A stretch of 14,291 nt of DNA from CAYUYM01 sp964449305 (GTDB taxonomy: Bacteria; Bacteroidota; Ignavibacteria; SZUA-365; CAYQST01). The stretch is taken from contig CAYUYM010000082.1 of NCBI GenBank assembly GCA_964449305.1, positions 1 to 14,291 on the forward strand, read 5' to 3'. Numbering within the stretch: the first letter of the stretch is position 1; each line of letters starts with the position of its first letter. Shown here piece after piece: positions 7,229 through 14,291 of this stretch. The position numbers were made by a program, and so were the translations under genes. Under the pieces are notes generated by a model. It did not search any database, was not told where the DNA came from, and worked only from the letters and a program-made list of their open reading frames with translations.

Positions 7229-8533
7229 TTAATGGGCAACAGATTTCGATGGACGGGCGTTCCAAAGGAAGAGCATCAGGATTGCTCCGATCACGGAGAA
7301 GCCGATCATGCTCGGGCCCCAGGCCCCCCAGCCGAATCGTTCAAGCATCCACCCCACCCCGATGCCGACGGTGGCGCCACCCAGGTACTGCATGCCGTCG
7401 AACATGCCGGCGGCTGTCGCGGCCGCCTTCTGCCCACCGAAATCCATCGAGGCCGTGCCCGAAAGCATGGAGTGGACCATGCTTATGGCCATCGAGTTGA
7501 CGATGAAGGCGATGATGATCATGGTGAGATCCTGGGACAGCCACACGACGGTGAGTGACAGCACCTGGAGTGCGTAGCCGATGAAGGCCACAGGTGGGCG
7601 GCGGGATTTGAAGAACCAGTCGGAAAACGTGCCGGCGAGAAAGGCACCCAGGATGCCTGCGACCACCACGGCAATGGCGCCCTTCTGGAAGATCGGGGAA
7701 TCGAGTGGAAGATGCTGCGCTTCCTGCATGTAGCGGGGGAACCATTGCTCGAAACCGTGACGGACGAACCCCGTGCAGAACTCAGCCACGGCGATGGTGA
7801 TGGTGATCGGGTTGGTGAAGACCCGCCTGAGAACGAAGGAAAGATCCACCTTCCCGGTGTAATCTGATGTCGCATCCTCGGTGTTGAGGGGTTCAAGGCC
7901 CGCGTCCTCGGGCTTGTCCTGCACCACGAGCCAGGTGGCGATGGCCATGCCGGCCATGATGATGGCGGGGACGAAGAACACCCACTGCCACGGCAGGATG
8001 GTGACGATGATCCCGCCGATGAAGAAGATGAAGGCGCGGCCGCTTTGAATCATCGAGCCAAAGATCGCGGAGAAGACGCCCCGCTCACGGACGTGGAACC
8101 ATCCGGAATTCACCTTGATGAGGGCAAGGGCGGAGAAGGATTGGAAGTAGGCATTGAGCGCCCATACGACGGCGAAGTACCCAAGAAGAAAGGTGCCCCG
8201 ATCCAGGAAGCCGAGATAGGCTCCGAGACCGAAGACGATGTTGAACACCGACGATCCGATCGCGCCAATGAGCATGGCACGGCGGCCGCCGATGCGATCG
8301 GCGATGGGGCCGTTGAAAAGCGCGGAGATGCCGTAGATCGTCAGCGCGGCAGTGATGATGGCACCGATCTGCGTCTTGTCCCAGCCGTATTCATCGGAGA
8401 GTGCCTTGTTCGCGAAGGAGAGGTTGTACCGCCCCATGTACATCATGGCGTAGGTGAAGCCCAGCGTCAGCCAGTTGATGGACCGGCGCCGACGGAAACG
8501 GGTGGAATGTCCGACGGGATTGGGAAGGATCAT
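7229..8533 (-). CDS. MFS transporter, OPA (organophosphate:phosphate antiporter / GlpT-UhpC) type
   Basis: A 434-residue inner-membrane permease of MFS size, expected to have 12 membrane helices. The first helix begins after a basic stretch (TRFRRRRSINWL, 11-22). The loop after helix 2 has the MFS signature GPIADRIGGRR (75-85). Features shared with the GlpT/UhpC family include the early RYNLSFANKAL segment and NAYFQSFSALALIKVNSGWFHVRERGVF. This family usually exchanges glycerol-3-phosphate, hexose phosphates or related organic anions, or senses them; the substrate here is unknown. The ATG at 8533 is the best start, since the extension to 8677 would overlap the thioesterase and is low-complexity. 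No clear Shine-Dalgarno site precedes it. It lies 52 nt after the thioesterase and 17 nt before the kinase-like gene. Confidence 0.9.
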   Translation of the reverse strand: MILPNPVGHSTRFRRRRSINWLTLGFTYAMMYMGRYNLSFANKALSDEYGWDKTQIGAIITAALTIYGISALFNGPIADRIGGRRAMLIGAIGSSVFNIVFGLGAYLGFLDRGTFLLGYFAVVWALNAYFQSFSALALIKVNSGWFHVRERGVFSAIFGSMIQSGRAFIFFIGGIIVTILPWQWVFFVPAIIMAGMAIATWLVVQDKPEDAGLEPLNTEDATSDYTGKVDLSFVLRRVFTNPITITIAVAEFCTGFVRHGFEQWFPRYMQEAQHLPLDSPIFQKGAIAVVVAGILGAFLAGTFSDWFFKSRRPPVAFIGYALQVLSLTVVWLSQDLTMIIIAFIVNSMAISMVHSMLSGTASMDFGGQKAAATAAGMFDGMQYLGGATVGIGVGWMLERFGWGAWGPSMIGFSVIGAILMLFLWNARPSKSVAH

Positions 8534-8585
8534 GGTGGGACCCGGGGTTGGGGTGAACGGTGTGTGGTGCTGCGTTGCGGCCGCG

Positions 8586-9017
8586 TCAGGCCGGGTCGGC
8601 CATCGGGGCGGGTGGTGGGAAATGGAAGCATGCCGGTGGTCGGATCGGTCTGCGGGATTCCCTGTCCTGGAATGCATGGATGGTGTGACCGATGGTGATC
8701 ACTTCTCCGCTGTGCTTCCGCATGATGCGGTAGTCCAGCCTGTAGCGCGCCGAGGGGACGCGGTTGCAGGTGGTCTCCATGATGAGCTCCTCGTCATAAT
8801 ACGCGGGCCCGAGGTAGCGGCAGTTGGCTTCGATGAGAGGCATGAGCACACCATCGCGCTCGAGCTCGCTGTACCGGAATCCCATCTCACGAAAGAGCTC
8901 GGTCCGGCCCATTTCCATGTACCAGAAATACATGCTGTGATGGGCGATACCCATCTGATCGGTCTCCGCATAGCGGATCCGGAATTCCATCGTGGTGGTG
9001 ATGGTGTCGTCACTCAT
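8586..9017 (-). CDS. Acyl-CoA thioesterase, YbgC/FadM type (4HBT hotdog fold)
   Basis: A 143-residue hotdog-fold protein that should hydrolyse acyl-CoA or a related thioester. The family signature is at the N-terminus, RIRYAETDQMGIAHHSMYFWYMEMGRTE in two parts (14-27 and 28-40), with the catalytic aspartate expected at D20 and the His pair at 26-27. The SxRYRLDYRI strand and the HTIHAFQD strand fit the rest of the fold. The C-terminal about 20 residues are Pro-rich and poorly conserved-looking. The start at 9017 is 2 nt after the accA stop, so it is probably translated by coupling. Together with accA it suggests a link to fatty acid or lipid metabolism. Membership in the Tol-Pal-linked YbgC subgroup cannot be assumed, because no tol genes are present. 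Confidence 0.92.
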   Translation of the reverse strand: MSDDTITTTMEFRIRYAETDQMGIAHHSMYFWYMEMGRTELFREMGFRYSELERDGVLMPLIEANCRYLGPAYYDEELIMETTCNRVPSARYRLDYRIMRKHSGEVITIGHTIHAFQDRESRRPIRPPACFHFPPPAPMADPA

Positions 9018-9019
9018 GG

Positions 9020-9970
9020 TCAATCCGCCCAGGCACCGATTTTTGAGAACTTGCGGATCCGTGATTTCACAAGTTGATCGGGTTTTGCCTTCGAGAGTGT
9101 CCTGAGCTCCTCGATGAGCACCTGCTTGAGATGCTCCGCCGCCTCGGCAGGGTTGCGATGGGCACCGCCCGCCGGCTCCGGCACGATGCGATCGATGATG
9201 CCCTGCTCCAGAAGATCGGGTGCGGTGAGGCGCAGGGCTTCCGCCGCCTGTTCCTTGTAATCCCAGCTCCGCCACAGGATGCTGGAGCACGACTCGGGCG
9301 CGATCACCGAATACCAGGTGTACTCGAGCATGAGGATCCTGTCGCCGATACCGATGCCGAGCGCGCCTCCGGATGCCCCCTCTCCGATGATGCAGACAAT
9401 GATGGGCACGGGAAGCTGCGACATCTCAAAAAGGTTGCGTGCAATCGCCTCGGCCTGCCCGCGTTCTTCGGCCTCGATGCCGGGGTAGGCGCCCGGAGTG
9501 TCGATCAGCGTGATCACGGGCCTGTGGAATTTGGCCGCCAGATGCATCAGACGCAGCGCCTTGCGGTAGCCCTCGGGATTGGCCATCCCGAAATTCCGGT
9601 GGAGGTTGCTCTTTGTATCGCGCCCCTTCTGATGGCCGATGAACATGGCCGTGGTGCCGCCGATGCGCCCGAAGCCTCCGACGATGGCCTTGTCGTCACG
9701 ATAGTGGCGGTCGCCATGGAGCTCGACGAAATCCTCCACCATGTGCGCGAGATAATCGAGCGTGTAAGGCCGGTCCGGGTGCCGCGCAAGCTGCACCTTC
9801 TGCCAGCGCGTCAACCCCGAGTAGATCGTGCTGCGCAGGGCATCGACGCGCCTCTCGATCGCCTGGATCTCGTCATCAATGTCGAGATCCCGGCCGATCT
9901 CCCGCATCTCGAGGATGCGGTTCTCGAGTTCGACGATGGGCTTCTCAAATTCAAGGATGGTCTTCGCCAT
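9020..9970 (-). CDS. accA: Acetyl-CoA carboxylase carboxyltransferase subunit alpha
   Basis: AccA together with AccD transfers the carboxyl group from biotin on AccB to acetyl-CoA, giving malonyl-CoA, the committed step of fatty acid synthesis. The protein has 316 residues (E. coli 319). Recognisable parts are the N-terminal FEKPIVELENRI helix, RHPDRPYTLDYL (63-74), FVELHGDRHYRDD (81-93), LIDTPGAYPGIEAEERGQAEAIARNL (155-180, read in two parts), and the GEGASGGALGIG crotonase-fold loop (196-207) with the glycine pair that forms the oxyanion hole. A strong GGAGG lies 4 nt before the ATG. The gene overlaps the end of the glycosyltransferase fusion gene by 20 nt and is followed 2 nt later by the thioesterase. 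No accD is visible. Confidence 0.97.
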   Translation of the reverse strand: MAKTILEFEKPIVELENRILEMREIGRDLDIDDEIQAIERRVDALRSTIYSGLTRWQKVQLARHPDRPYTLDYLAHMVEDFVELHGDRHYRDDKAIVGGFGRIGGTTAMFIGHQKGRDTKSNLHRNFGMANPEGYRKALRLMHLAAKFHRPVITLIDTPGAYPGIEAEERGQAEAIARNLFEMSQLPVPIIVCIIGEGASGGALGIGIGDRILMLEYTWYSVIAPESCSSILWRSWDYKEQAAEALRLTAPDLLEQGIIDRIVPEPAGGAHRNPAEAAEHLKQVLIEELRTLSKAKPDQLVKSRIRKFSKIGAWAD

Positions 9971-11996
9971 GGGTCCTCCGGTCGTCCATTTCGCGTTGAT
10001 TCGTGTTCCGCTTGAGGATGCCACGTATCAGTATTTCAATATCGAGAAAAATCGAATAATTCCGTGCATACTGGATCGACAGCCGCACCACCTCCTCCGT
10101 GTCGGTGTCCGGCACGCCCCGCAGCCGCGAAAGCCCTGTCAATCCGGGCTTCCCGATGTAGATGCCCGTCGCGTCGGACACGACCTCCTCCGGGTGGCCC
10201 ACGAGGCTCATCGTCCCCCGCAGCACAGCCGGCAGACGCGACACCATCCAGCGGAACCCCCGGCGGCCCTGCGGTTGGGGAGCCAGCAGGGCGATGCCAC
10301 AAAGGGCAAGCAGGGGCGCGGCGACGATGACGTCGAGCAGGCGTTTCAGCACGATGTTCGCCCTGCGCGTGATCGCGTAGTCCACCTCGAGGAAGGGTGG
10401 GCCCGTGAGAGGTACGGTGTCAGCCGGCCCCGTCGCGCCGTCGCCGATGCGTGGCACCACACGGTACCGCACACCGGGGGCGGTGCTGTGACTGATGATC
10501 GCCAGCATGTCCGCATAGCGTAGAACGTCGGGCACGAAGATGACGTCACGCACATGGAATTGCTCGATGAGCCGCGCGATGTAGTCCACGCTGCCGATGA
10601 TCGGGATGCCGGCATGCATGGAGCCGATGCGGCGGTGATCCACATCCACGATGCCGACAACGCGGTACGAGGCATCGTCGGCGTCGCGGAGTTGTGTGAG
10701 CACCTCGGTGGTGTGGGCATTGATGCCGACAAGCAGTGTCGGGCGCCCGAGGGCGAGCTGCCGCCTCCGCCCCGGCAGCAGCAGGGACGCAAGCAGGCGC
10801 CAGCCGGGCAGGGCGACGAGATTGAGAAGGCTCGAGATGATGACGATCGCGCGGCTGAAGGCGTAGGGCTTGAAGAAGTAGGTGAGCGAGGAGAGCACGA
10901 GGAAACTGAGGGCGACGCCACCAAGCGATCGGAACATCGTGTGTGTTCTCCCGCTGTAGACACCGCTGAAGGCGAGCGCCGGCAGCACCACCAGCAGCGG
11001 GACAAGATGGATCACGGGGTAGGCATAGGTCGGCAGGGTGTGCAGCGAGCCGAAGCGCAGATACTCCGCAAGCACCACGGTGCAGAACACGAGAAGCGCA
11101 TCAAGAAGCACGGGGATGGTGGTGCCACTGCCGCGTCGAAGGCGTGCCACAAGCAGCCGAAGGTTGATGCCCAGCGATATCACCCCCATCGAGAAGGACG
11201 AGAGCTTCAGGTTCTTCCGCGCAAACACGCGCATGGCGTCGTAGAAGATCGCATCCGCATCAATGGTGCTGCGCTTCGTGCTCTGCCCACCGAAGTGGAT
11301 GATGGTGGTGGTGTGGACGTAGTACACGCGGTACCCCGCCTGCTGCATCTTGTAGCACCAGTCCAGATCCTCGCCATACATGAAGTACCGTTCATCCAGG
11401 CCGCCCACCGCCTCCACCGCCTCCCGGCGCGCCATCATGAAGGACCCCGACACGGCATCCACCTCGTAGGTCTCGTCCACGCTCCGCCAGGTGAGGTTGT
11501 AGCGCGCGAAGAGGCGGGAATGGGGAAACAGGGAGCTCAGGCCCGTGAGCTTGGTGAAGGACACCCAGGGTGAGGGGAAGCTGCGGCGGCAGGCCGGCTC
11601 GAGCGCTCCGTCGGGGGTGATGATCCGGCATCCCGCCAGCCCCGCGTCCGGGTGCGTGGCGAAGAACCCGAGCATCTCGGCGATCGTGTCCTCCTGCACC
11701 AGCGTGTCGGGATTCAGCAGGAGGATGAAGCGCCCGCGTGCGAGGGCGATGGCCTGGTTGTTCGCCCGGGCGAAACCACGGTTGTCACTGTTGGCGATGA
11801 GTGTGACAGATGGGAAGCCTGATCGCACCATCTCGCAGGAATCATCGTCGGAGTTGTTGTCCACCACGAACACTTCGTGGCTGATGCCCGCGAGTGCCGA
11901 CGCCAGCGAATGCAGGCAGTTGGCCAGCAGATCGCGGACATTGTAGCTGACGATGATGATGGAGATGTCGGGCGCTGCCCCGGGGTCGTGCGTCAT
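9951..11996 (-). CDS. Fusion of family 2 glycosyltransferase (WbbL-like) with a polyprenyl-phosphate sugar-transferase-like membrane protein
   Basis: A 681-residue protein with two normally separate parts. Residues 9-240 form a GT-A glycosyltransferase of family 2, with ISIIIVSYN, VVDNNSDD (44-51), LLLNPDTLV with the NPDT metal-site motif (95-98), and MYGEDLDW with the catalytic-base ED (209-210); it resembles rhamnosyltransferases of O-antigen synthesis. Residues about 293-407 hold four to five membrane helices, beginning with a segment like the first helix of polyprenyl glycosylphosphotransferases (LLDALLVF...EYLRFG). Residues 419-520 look like the Rossmann-type domain of those enzymes. Residues 545-662 match the ends of the bacterial sugar transferase domain (KRLLDVI; TMSLVG; KPGLTGL; LDIEILIRG), but its middle is missing. 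The likely role is in surface polysaccharide assembly at the inner membrane. It starts 81 nt after the lipoprotein gene and overlaps accA by 20 nt. Confidence 0.88.
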   Translation of the reverse strand: MTHDPGAAPDISIIIVSYNVRDLLANCLHSLASALAGISHEVFVVDNNSDDDSCEMVRSGFPSVTLIANSDNRGFARANNQAIALARGRFILLLNPDTLVQEDTIAEMLGFFATHPDAGLAGCRIITPDGALEPACRRSFPSPWVSFTKLTGLSSLFPHSRLFARYNLTWRSVDETYEVDAVSGSFMMARREAVEAVGGLDERYFMYGEDLDWCYKMQQAGYRVYYVHTTTIIHFGGQSTKRSTIDADAIFYDAMRVFARKNLKLSSFSMGVISLGINLRLLVARLRRGSGTTIPVLLDALLVFCTVVLAEYLRFGSLHTLPTYAYPVIHLVPLLVVLPALAFSGVYSGRTHTMFRSLGGVALSFLVLSSLTYFFKPYAFSRAIVIISSLLNLVALPGWRLLASLLLPGRRRQLALGRPTLLVGINAHTTEVLTQLRDADDASYRVVGIVDVDHRRIGSMHAGIPIIGSVDYIARLIEQFHVRDVIFVPDVLRYADMLAIISHSTAPGVRYRVVPRIGDGATGPADTVPLTGPPFLEVDYAITRRANIVLKRLLDVIVAAPLLALCGIALLAPQPQGRRGFRWMVSRLPAVLRGTMSLVGHPEEVVSDATGIYIGKPGLTGLSRLRGVPDTDTEEVVRLSIQYARNYSIFLDIEILIRGILKRNTNQREMDDRRTHGEDHP
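9975..9979 (-). promoter_or_regulatory. Ribosome binding site of accA, inside the upstream gene
   Basis: GGAGG on the minus strand with 4 nt to the accA ATG at 9970. It lies within the last codons of the glycosyltransferase fusion gene, so accA translation is likely coupled to it. It is the strongest Shine-Dalgarno sequence noted in the minus-strand block. Confidence 0.75.
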
Positions 11997-12018
11997 GCGT
12001 GTTCCATGCCGGTACGGG

Positions 12019-12047
12019 AAAAGGGCACATGCGCCGGTGCCGTGCCC
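12019..12047 (-). terminator. Possible weak terminator or leader hairpin after the pyrB-pyrC-lipoprotein genes
   Basis: On the minus strand GGGCAC...GTGCCC (plus-strand 12023-12028 and 12042-12047) forms a 6-bp GC-rich stem with a 13-nt loop, followed by four Ts (12019-12022). It lies about 30 nt after the lipoprotein stop and just before the fusion glycosyltransferase start. The T tract is short, so it may only attenuate transcription. Confidence 0.3.
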
Positions 12048-12077
12048 CTGGACAATATCGCGAAAAGATGGATGTGA

Positions 12078-12731
12078 TCAGCCCGGGGACGCCATGAGTT
12101 TCTTCATCTCGTCGAGCGTCAGGATGGGGAGCGCGAAGCGCGAAGCGTATTTCCGGACCCTGTCCACCTTCAGTGATCCCGCATCGATGTTCGTCACCGC
12201 CAGGGTGATGTCACCGTGTGCATCCTGCAATGCCCGGCCGAGTCCAAGATCCACCTTCGATGGCGACTGTTCCGTTGCATGGATCACACCCTCCACCTGC
12301 CCGGTGCGCCGACGGACCGCCATCCCCGCATCCGTGCCGAACACCCAGAAGGCCGACCGTCCGTCGGCGGGGCGGAAGGTGTGGTCGGTGACAGGAACGA
12401 AGCCGTCCATCTCCAATGCAAGAAGCATCTGTGCAGATTCATCCTCGCACACGGTGCGGATGATCATCACCATGCCCCTGCCGGGGACCAGGCCGAAGGA
12501 ATCCTCGATTGCGACGACGGGCACGGTCCCCAACGGTGCGATGCCTGCATTGTCGATGATGTAGCCCGAACGGCTGTCGATCACGTCCGCCAGCGCCGGC
12601 GTGTCGATTGATGATGCCGTCCCGCTGGAGGGGCGCTGCCTTCCGCATCCGTCGGACACCAGCAGCAGCACGACTGCCAGGACGAGGGACAACCACCCCG
12701 CAGCACATGTCACCTGCTGATGAGCCGGCAT
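12078..12731 (-). CDS. Putative lipoprotein of unknown function, weak BRCT-like C-terminus
   Basis: A 217-residue protein with a signal-like N-terminus: hydrophobic LSLVLAVVLLLV (15-26), then SDGC with Cys29 as a possible lipidated residue. The lipobox is imperfect because of the aspartate at -2. The rest is soluble. Near the C-terminus, ITLAVTNIDAGSLKVDRVRK (175-194) and FALPILTLDEMKKLM (199-213) recall the second half of a BRCT domain, as in DNA ligase, which would be unusual on an exported protein; this is a pattern impression only. The ATG at 12731 was chosen because the signal-like segment follows it; a GTG three codons upstream (12740) is possible. It starts 13 nt after the pyrC stop, so it is probably in the pyrB-pyrC transcript. 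I do not recognise a family. Confidence 0.75.
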   Translation of the reverse strand: MPAHQQVTCAAGWLSLVLAVVLLLVSDGCGRQRPSSGTASSIDTPALADVIDSRSGYIIDNAGIAPLGTVPVVAIEDSFGLVPGRGMVMIIRTVCEDESAQMLLALEMDGFVPVTDHTFRPADGRSAFWVFGTDAGMAVRRRTGQVEGVIHATEQSPSKVDLGLGRALQDAHGDITLAVTNIDAGSLKVDRVRKYASRFALPILTLDEMKKLMASPG

Positions 12732-12744
12732 CGGAGGCACACCA

Positions 12745-14022
12745 TCATTCCGCGGTGAGCAGGGTCCCCGTGTTGAGGATCCCCATGGGGCGCCCCTGCA
12801 GAACCGTGCCATGGAACGGCGTGTTGCGTGAGAGGGATTTCATCCGGCCGGCATCCACCGTCCATGTGGTTTCGGGGTCGATCAGTGTGAGGTTCGCCGG
12901 CTGCCCCACCTCGATGCGGATTTCCGGCAGTGCGAGGATGCGCCGGGGATTGGTGGACATGACACGCACGAGTCCCTCGATGGTGAGCCAGCCCGGAACC
13001 ACGAGCTCGGTCATGGCGAGACCGACAGCCGTTTCGAGACCGATGATGCCGAACGGGGCGTCGACGAACTCCACCTCCTTCTCGAAGGTGGCATGGGGAG
13101 CATGATCGGTGGCGATGGCATCGATGGTGCCATCGCGGAGTGCCTCCTTCATGGCCTGCACATCATCGGCGGAACGCAGGGGCGGGTTCATCTTCGTGTT
13201 CGTGTCGTAGCTGCCGACAAAGGCATCAGTGAGGGTGAAGTGGTGCGGTGTCACCTCGCAGGTGACCGGAAGGCCGGCACGCTTGGCCGCGCGGACGATG
13301 GCGGCCGAGCCCGCGGTGCTGATGTGGGCCACATGGTAGCGCGTCTTCACATATTCGGCGATGGCCACGTCGCGCGAGATCATCGTCTCCTCCGCGATGG
13401 AGGGGATGCCGGGAAGGCCGAACAGGGTGGAGTGAAAGCCTTCATGCATCACGCCCCTTCCGGCGAGGGAGCTCTCCTCGGCGTGCTGGATGACGGGCAC
13501 GTTGAACATGCCGGCATACTCCATGGCGATGCGCATGAGGCCGGCATCGGCGACGGGGCTGCCGTCGTCGGAGAAGGCGACAGCGCCGGCTTCCACGAGC
13601 TCCGCCATCGGCGACAGTTCACGCCCCTCGCGCTTCCGTGTGATGGCGGCGATGGGGTGGACGTCGACGACGAGGTCACGGGCCTTGGCGAGCACCGAGG
13701 CGACCACCTCCGGCGTGTCGATTGCCGGGGTGGTGTTGGGCATGCAGGCAATGGCGGTGAAGCCGCCCGCCGCCGCCGCTGCGGCACCCGAGGCGATGGT
13801 CTCCTTGTACTCCTGCCCCGGTTCGCGCAGGTGGACGTGCATGTCGCAGAAGCCCGGCAGGAGCAGGCGTCCGTGCATGTCCACGACGTGTGCGTCGCTG
13901 CCGGGGGTGACGCCGCCGATCGCGGTGATGACGCCGTCGGTGACGAGCAGGTCGGCGATGGTGTCGAGGCCGGTGACCGGGTCGACGATGTGGGCGCGCT
14001 GGAAAAGGATCTGGTGTGCCAT
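12745..14022 (-). CDS. pyrC: Dihydroorotase, class I
   Basis: Dihydroorotase closes carbamoyl-aspartate to dihydroorotate, the third step of pyrimidine synthesis. The 425 residues match class I enzymes in length. Metal and substrate residues are in place: H62 and H64 in CDMHVHLREPG, D152/D153 in FSDDGSP, H180 in IQHAEE, H233 in VAHIS and D306 in IATDHAPH. GGFTAIACMPNTTP (86-99) and KMNPPLRS (277-284) are further signatures. All ligands are present, so it should be active and not one of the inactive partners of aspartate carbamoyltransferase known in some bacteria. The ATG at 14022 follows the pyrB stop by 2 nt, so the two are co-translated. Confidence 0.97.
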   Translation of the reverse strand: MAHQILFQRAHIVDPVTGLDTIADLLVTDGVITAIGGVTPGSDAHVVDMHGRLLLPGFCDMHVHLREPGQEYKETIASGAAAAAAGGFTAIACMPNTTPAIDTPEVVASVLAKARDLVVDVHPIAAITRKREGRELSPMAELVEAGAVAFSDDGSPVADAGLMRIAMEYAGMFNVPVIQHAEESSLAGRGVMHEGFHSTLFGLPGIPSIAEETMISRDVAIAEYVKTRYHVAHISTAGSAAIVRAAKRAGLPVTCEVTPHHFTLTDAFVGSYDTNTKMNPPLRSADDVQAMKEALRDGTIDAIATDHAPHATFEKEVEFVDAPFGIIGLETAVGLAMTELVVPGWLTIEGLVRVMSTNPRRILALPEIRIEVGQPANLTLIDPETTWTVDAGRMKSLSRNTPFHGTVLQGRPMGILNTGTLLTAE

Positions 14023-14024
14023 GA

Positions 14025-14291
14025 TCAGTCTGTTTTGGTTCCGAGGAGAAAGAGGACGGCCATGCGGATGGCGACGCCGTTGGTGACCTGCGGGAGGATG
14101 ACGGAGTAGCCTCCATCGGCGATCTCCGAGGTGATCTCCACGCCGCGGTTGATCGGGCCCGGATGGAGGATCACGATGTCGCGGCCGAGAGTGTCGAGGC
14201 GCCGCGGGGTGATGCCGAAGGTGTTGTGGTACTCACGCAACGTGGGGAAGGCGTTGCCCGTCTGCCGTTCGAGCTGGATGCGGAGCACGTT
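14025..14291 (-). CDS. pyrB: Aspartate carbamoyltransferase catalytic chain, 5' part outside the window
   Basis: The last 88 codons or so of aspartate carbamoyltransferase, which joins carbamoyl phosphate and aspartate. Seen are LRIQLERQ, FPTLREYHNTFGITPRRL, the active-site segment ILHPGPINRGVEI and the C-terminal QVTNGVAIRMAVLFLL helix, all typical of the catalytic chain and not of ornithine carbamoyltransferase. The N-terminal domain and any pyrimidine attenuator or PyrR site lie beyond the right edge. It is directly upstream of pyrC in the same operon. Confidence 0.95.
   Translation of the reverse strand, partial: NVLRIQLERQTGNAFPTLREYHNTFGITPRRLDTLGRDIVILHPGPINRGVEITSEIADGGYSVILPQVTNGVAIRMAVLFLLGTKTD

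Noticed and set aside
9074..10015. Plus-strand open frame (313 codons) opposite accA
   Set aside because: It is a shadow of accA and has no recognisable motif or ribosome site.
13093..14109. Plus-strand open frame (338 codons) opposite pyrC
   Set aside because: It is antisense to a complete dihydroorotase; the Gly/His/Asp-rich composition is the mirror of its codons.
1..14291. CRISPR array, tRNA or rRNA genes, insertion sequences, prophage or defence genes
   Set aside because: No regular repeats, cloverleaf-like segments, transposase-like frames or phage or defence motifs were found; the coding content is almost entirely housekeeping and envelope genes.

Overview
The window is a compact bacterial chromosome segment of about 14.3 kb, GC-rich, with almost no non-coding DNA; the longest gene-free gaps are 3462-3705 (244 nt) and 2367-2580 (214 nt). 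It looks like a Gram-negative bacterium: it has a two-subunit-type acetyl-CoA carboxylase alpha chain, a WbbL-like glycosyltransferase and a putative lipoprotein. Several genes lack an obvious Shine-Dalgarno sequence. The combination of HrcA/CIRCE regulation, the sequence style of DnaJ and HrcA, and these weak ribosome sites would fit a GC-rich member of the Fibrobacteres-Chlorobi-Bacteroidetes group (for example Chlorobi, Ignavibacteria or Kapabacteria relatives), but this is an inference from remembered family features and not a firm placement. No tRNA, rRNA, CRISPR array, insertion sequence or phage gene was recognised.

Left part, minus strand: hrcA-grpE-dnaJ, a classical heat-shock operon read right to left, with dnaJ cut by the window edge. 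A CIRCE operator (2462-2488) sits about 95 nt before the hrcA start. Upstream of it is another minus-strand pair, a Nudix hydrolase followed by a small receiver-like protein, apparently closed by an intrinsic terminator at 2505-2527. The Nudix gene diverges from lon across a 244-nt intergenic region that contains two perfect inverted repeats.

Middle, plus strand: lon (ATP-dependent protease, all catalytic residues present) and an 80-residue zinc-ribbon protein with its own promoter-like sequence overlapping the lon stop codon. A perfect 12-bp hairpin at 6447-6476 separates this convergent pair from the minus-strand genes to its right.

Right part, minus strand, read from the right edge: pyrB (partial), pyrC and a putative lipoprotein, then a 681-residue fusion of a family 2 glycosyltransferase with a polyprenyl-phosphate sugar-transferase-like membrane protein, accA (overlapping the fusion gene by 20 nt), a YbgC/FadM-type acyl-CoA thioesterase, an OPA-type MFS transporter and a P-loop kinase-like protein. 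Spacing is -20 to about 80 nt throughout, so large parts are probably co-transcribed. The themes are pyrimidine synthesis, envelope glycan assembly, the committed step of fatty acid synthesis, and uptake plus possible phosphorylation of a small molecule.

Most of the window is housekeeping. The clearest oddity is the fusion glycosyltransferase: its C-terminal phosphoglycosyltransferase domain keeps the flanking signatures but has lost the stretch that normally holds the catalytic residues. The receiver-like protein without a standard acidic pocket, the zinc-ribbon protein next to lon and the palindromes between lon and the Nudix gene are secondary points.
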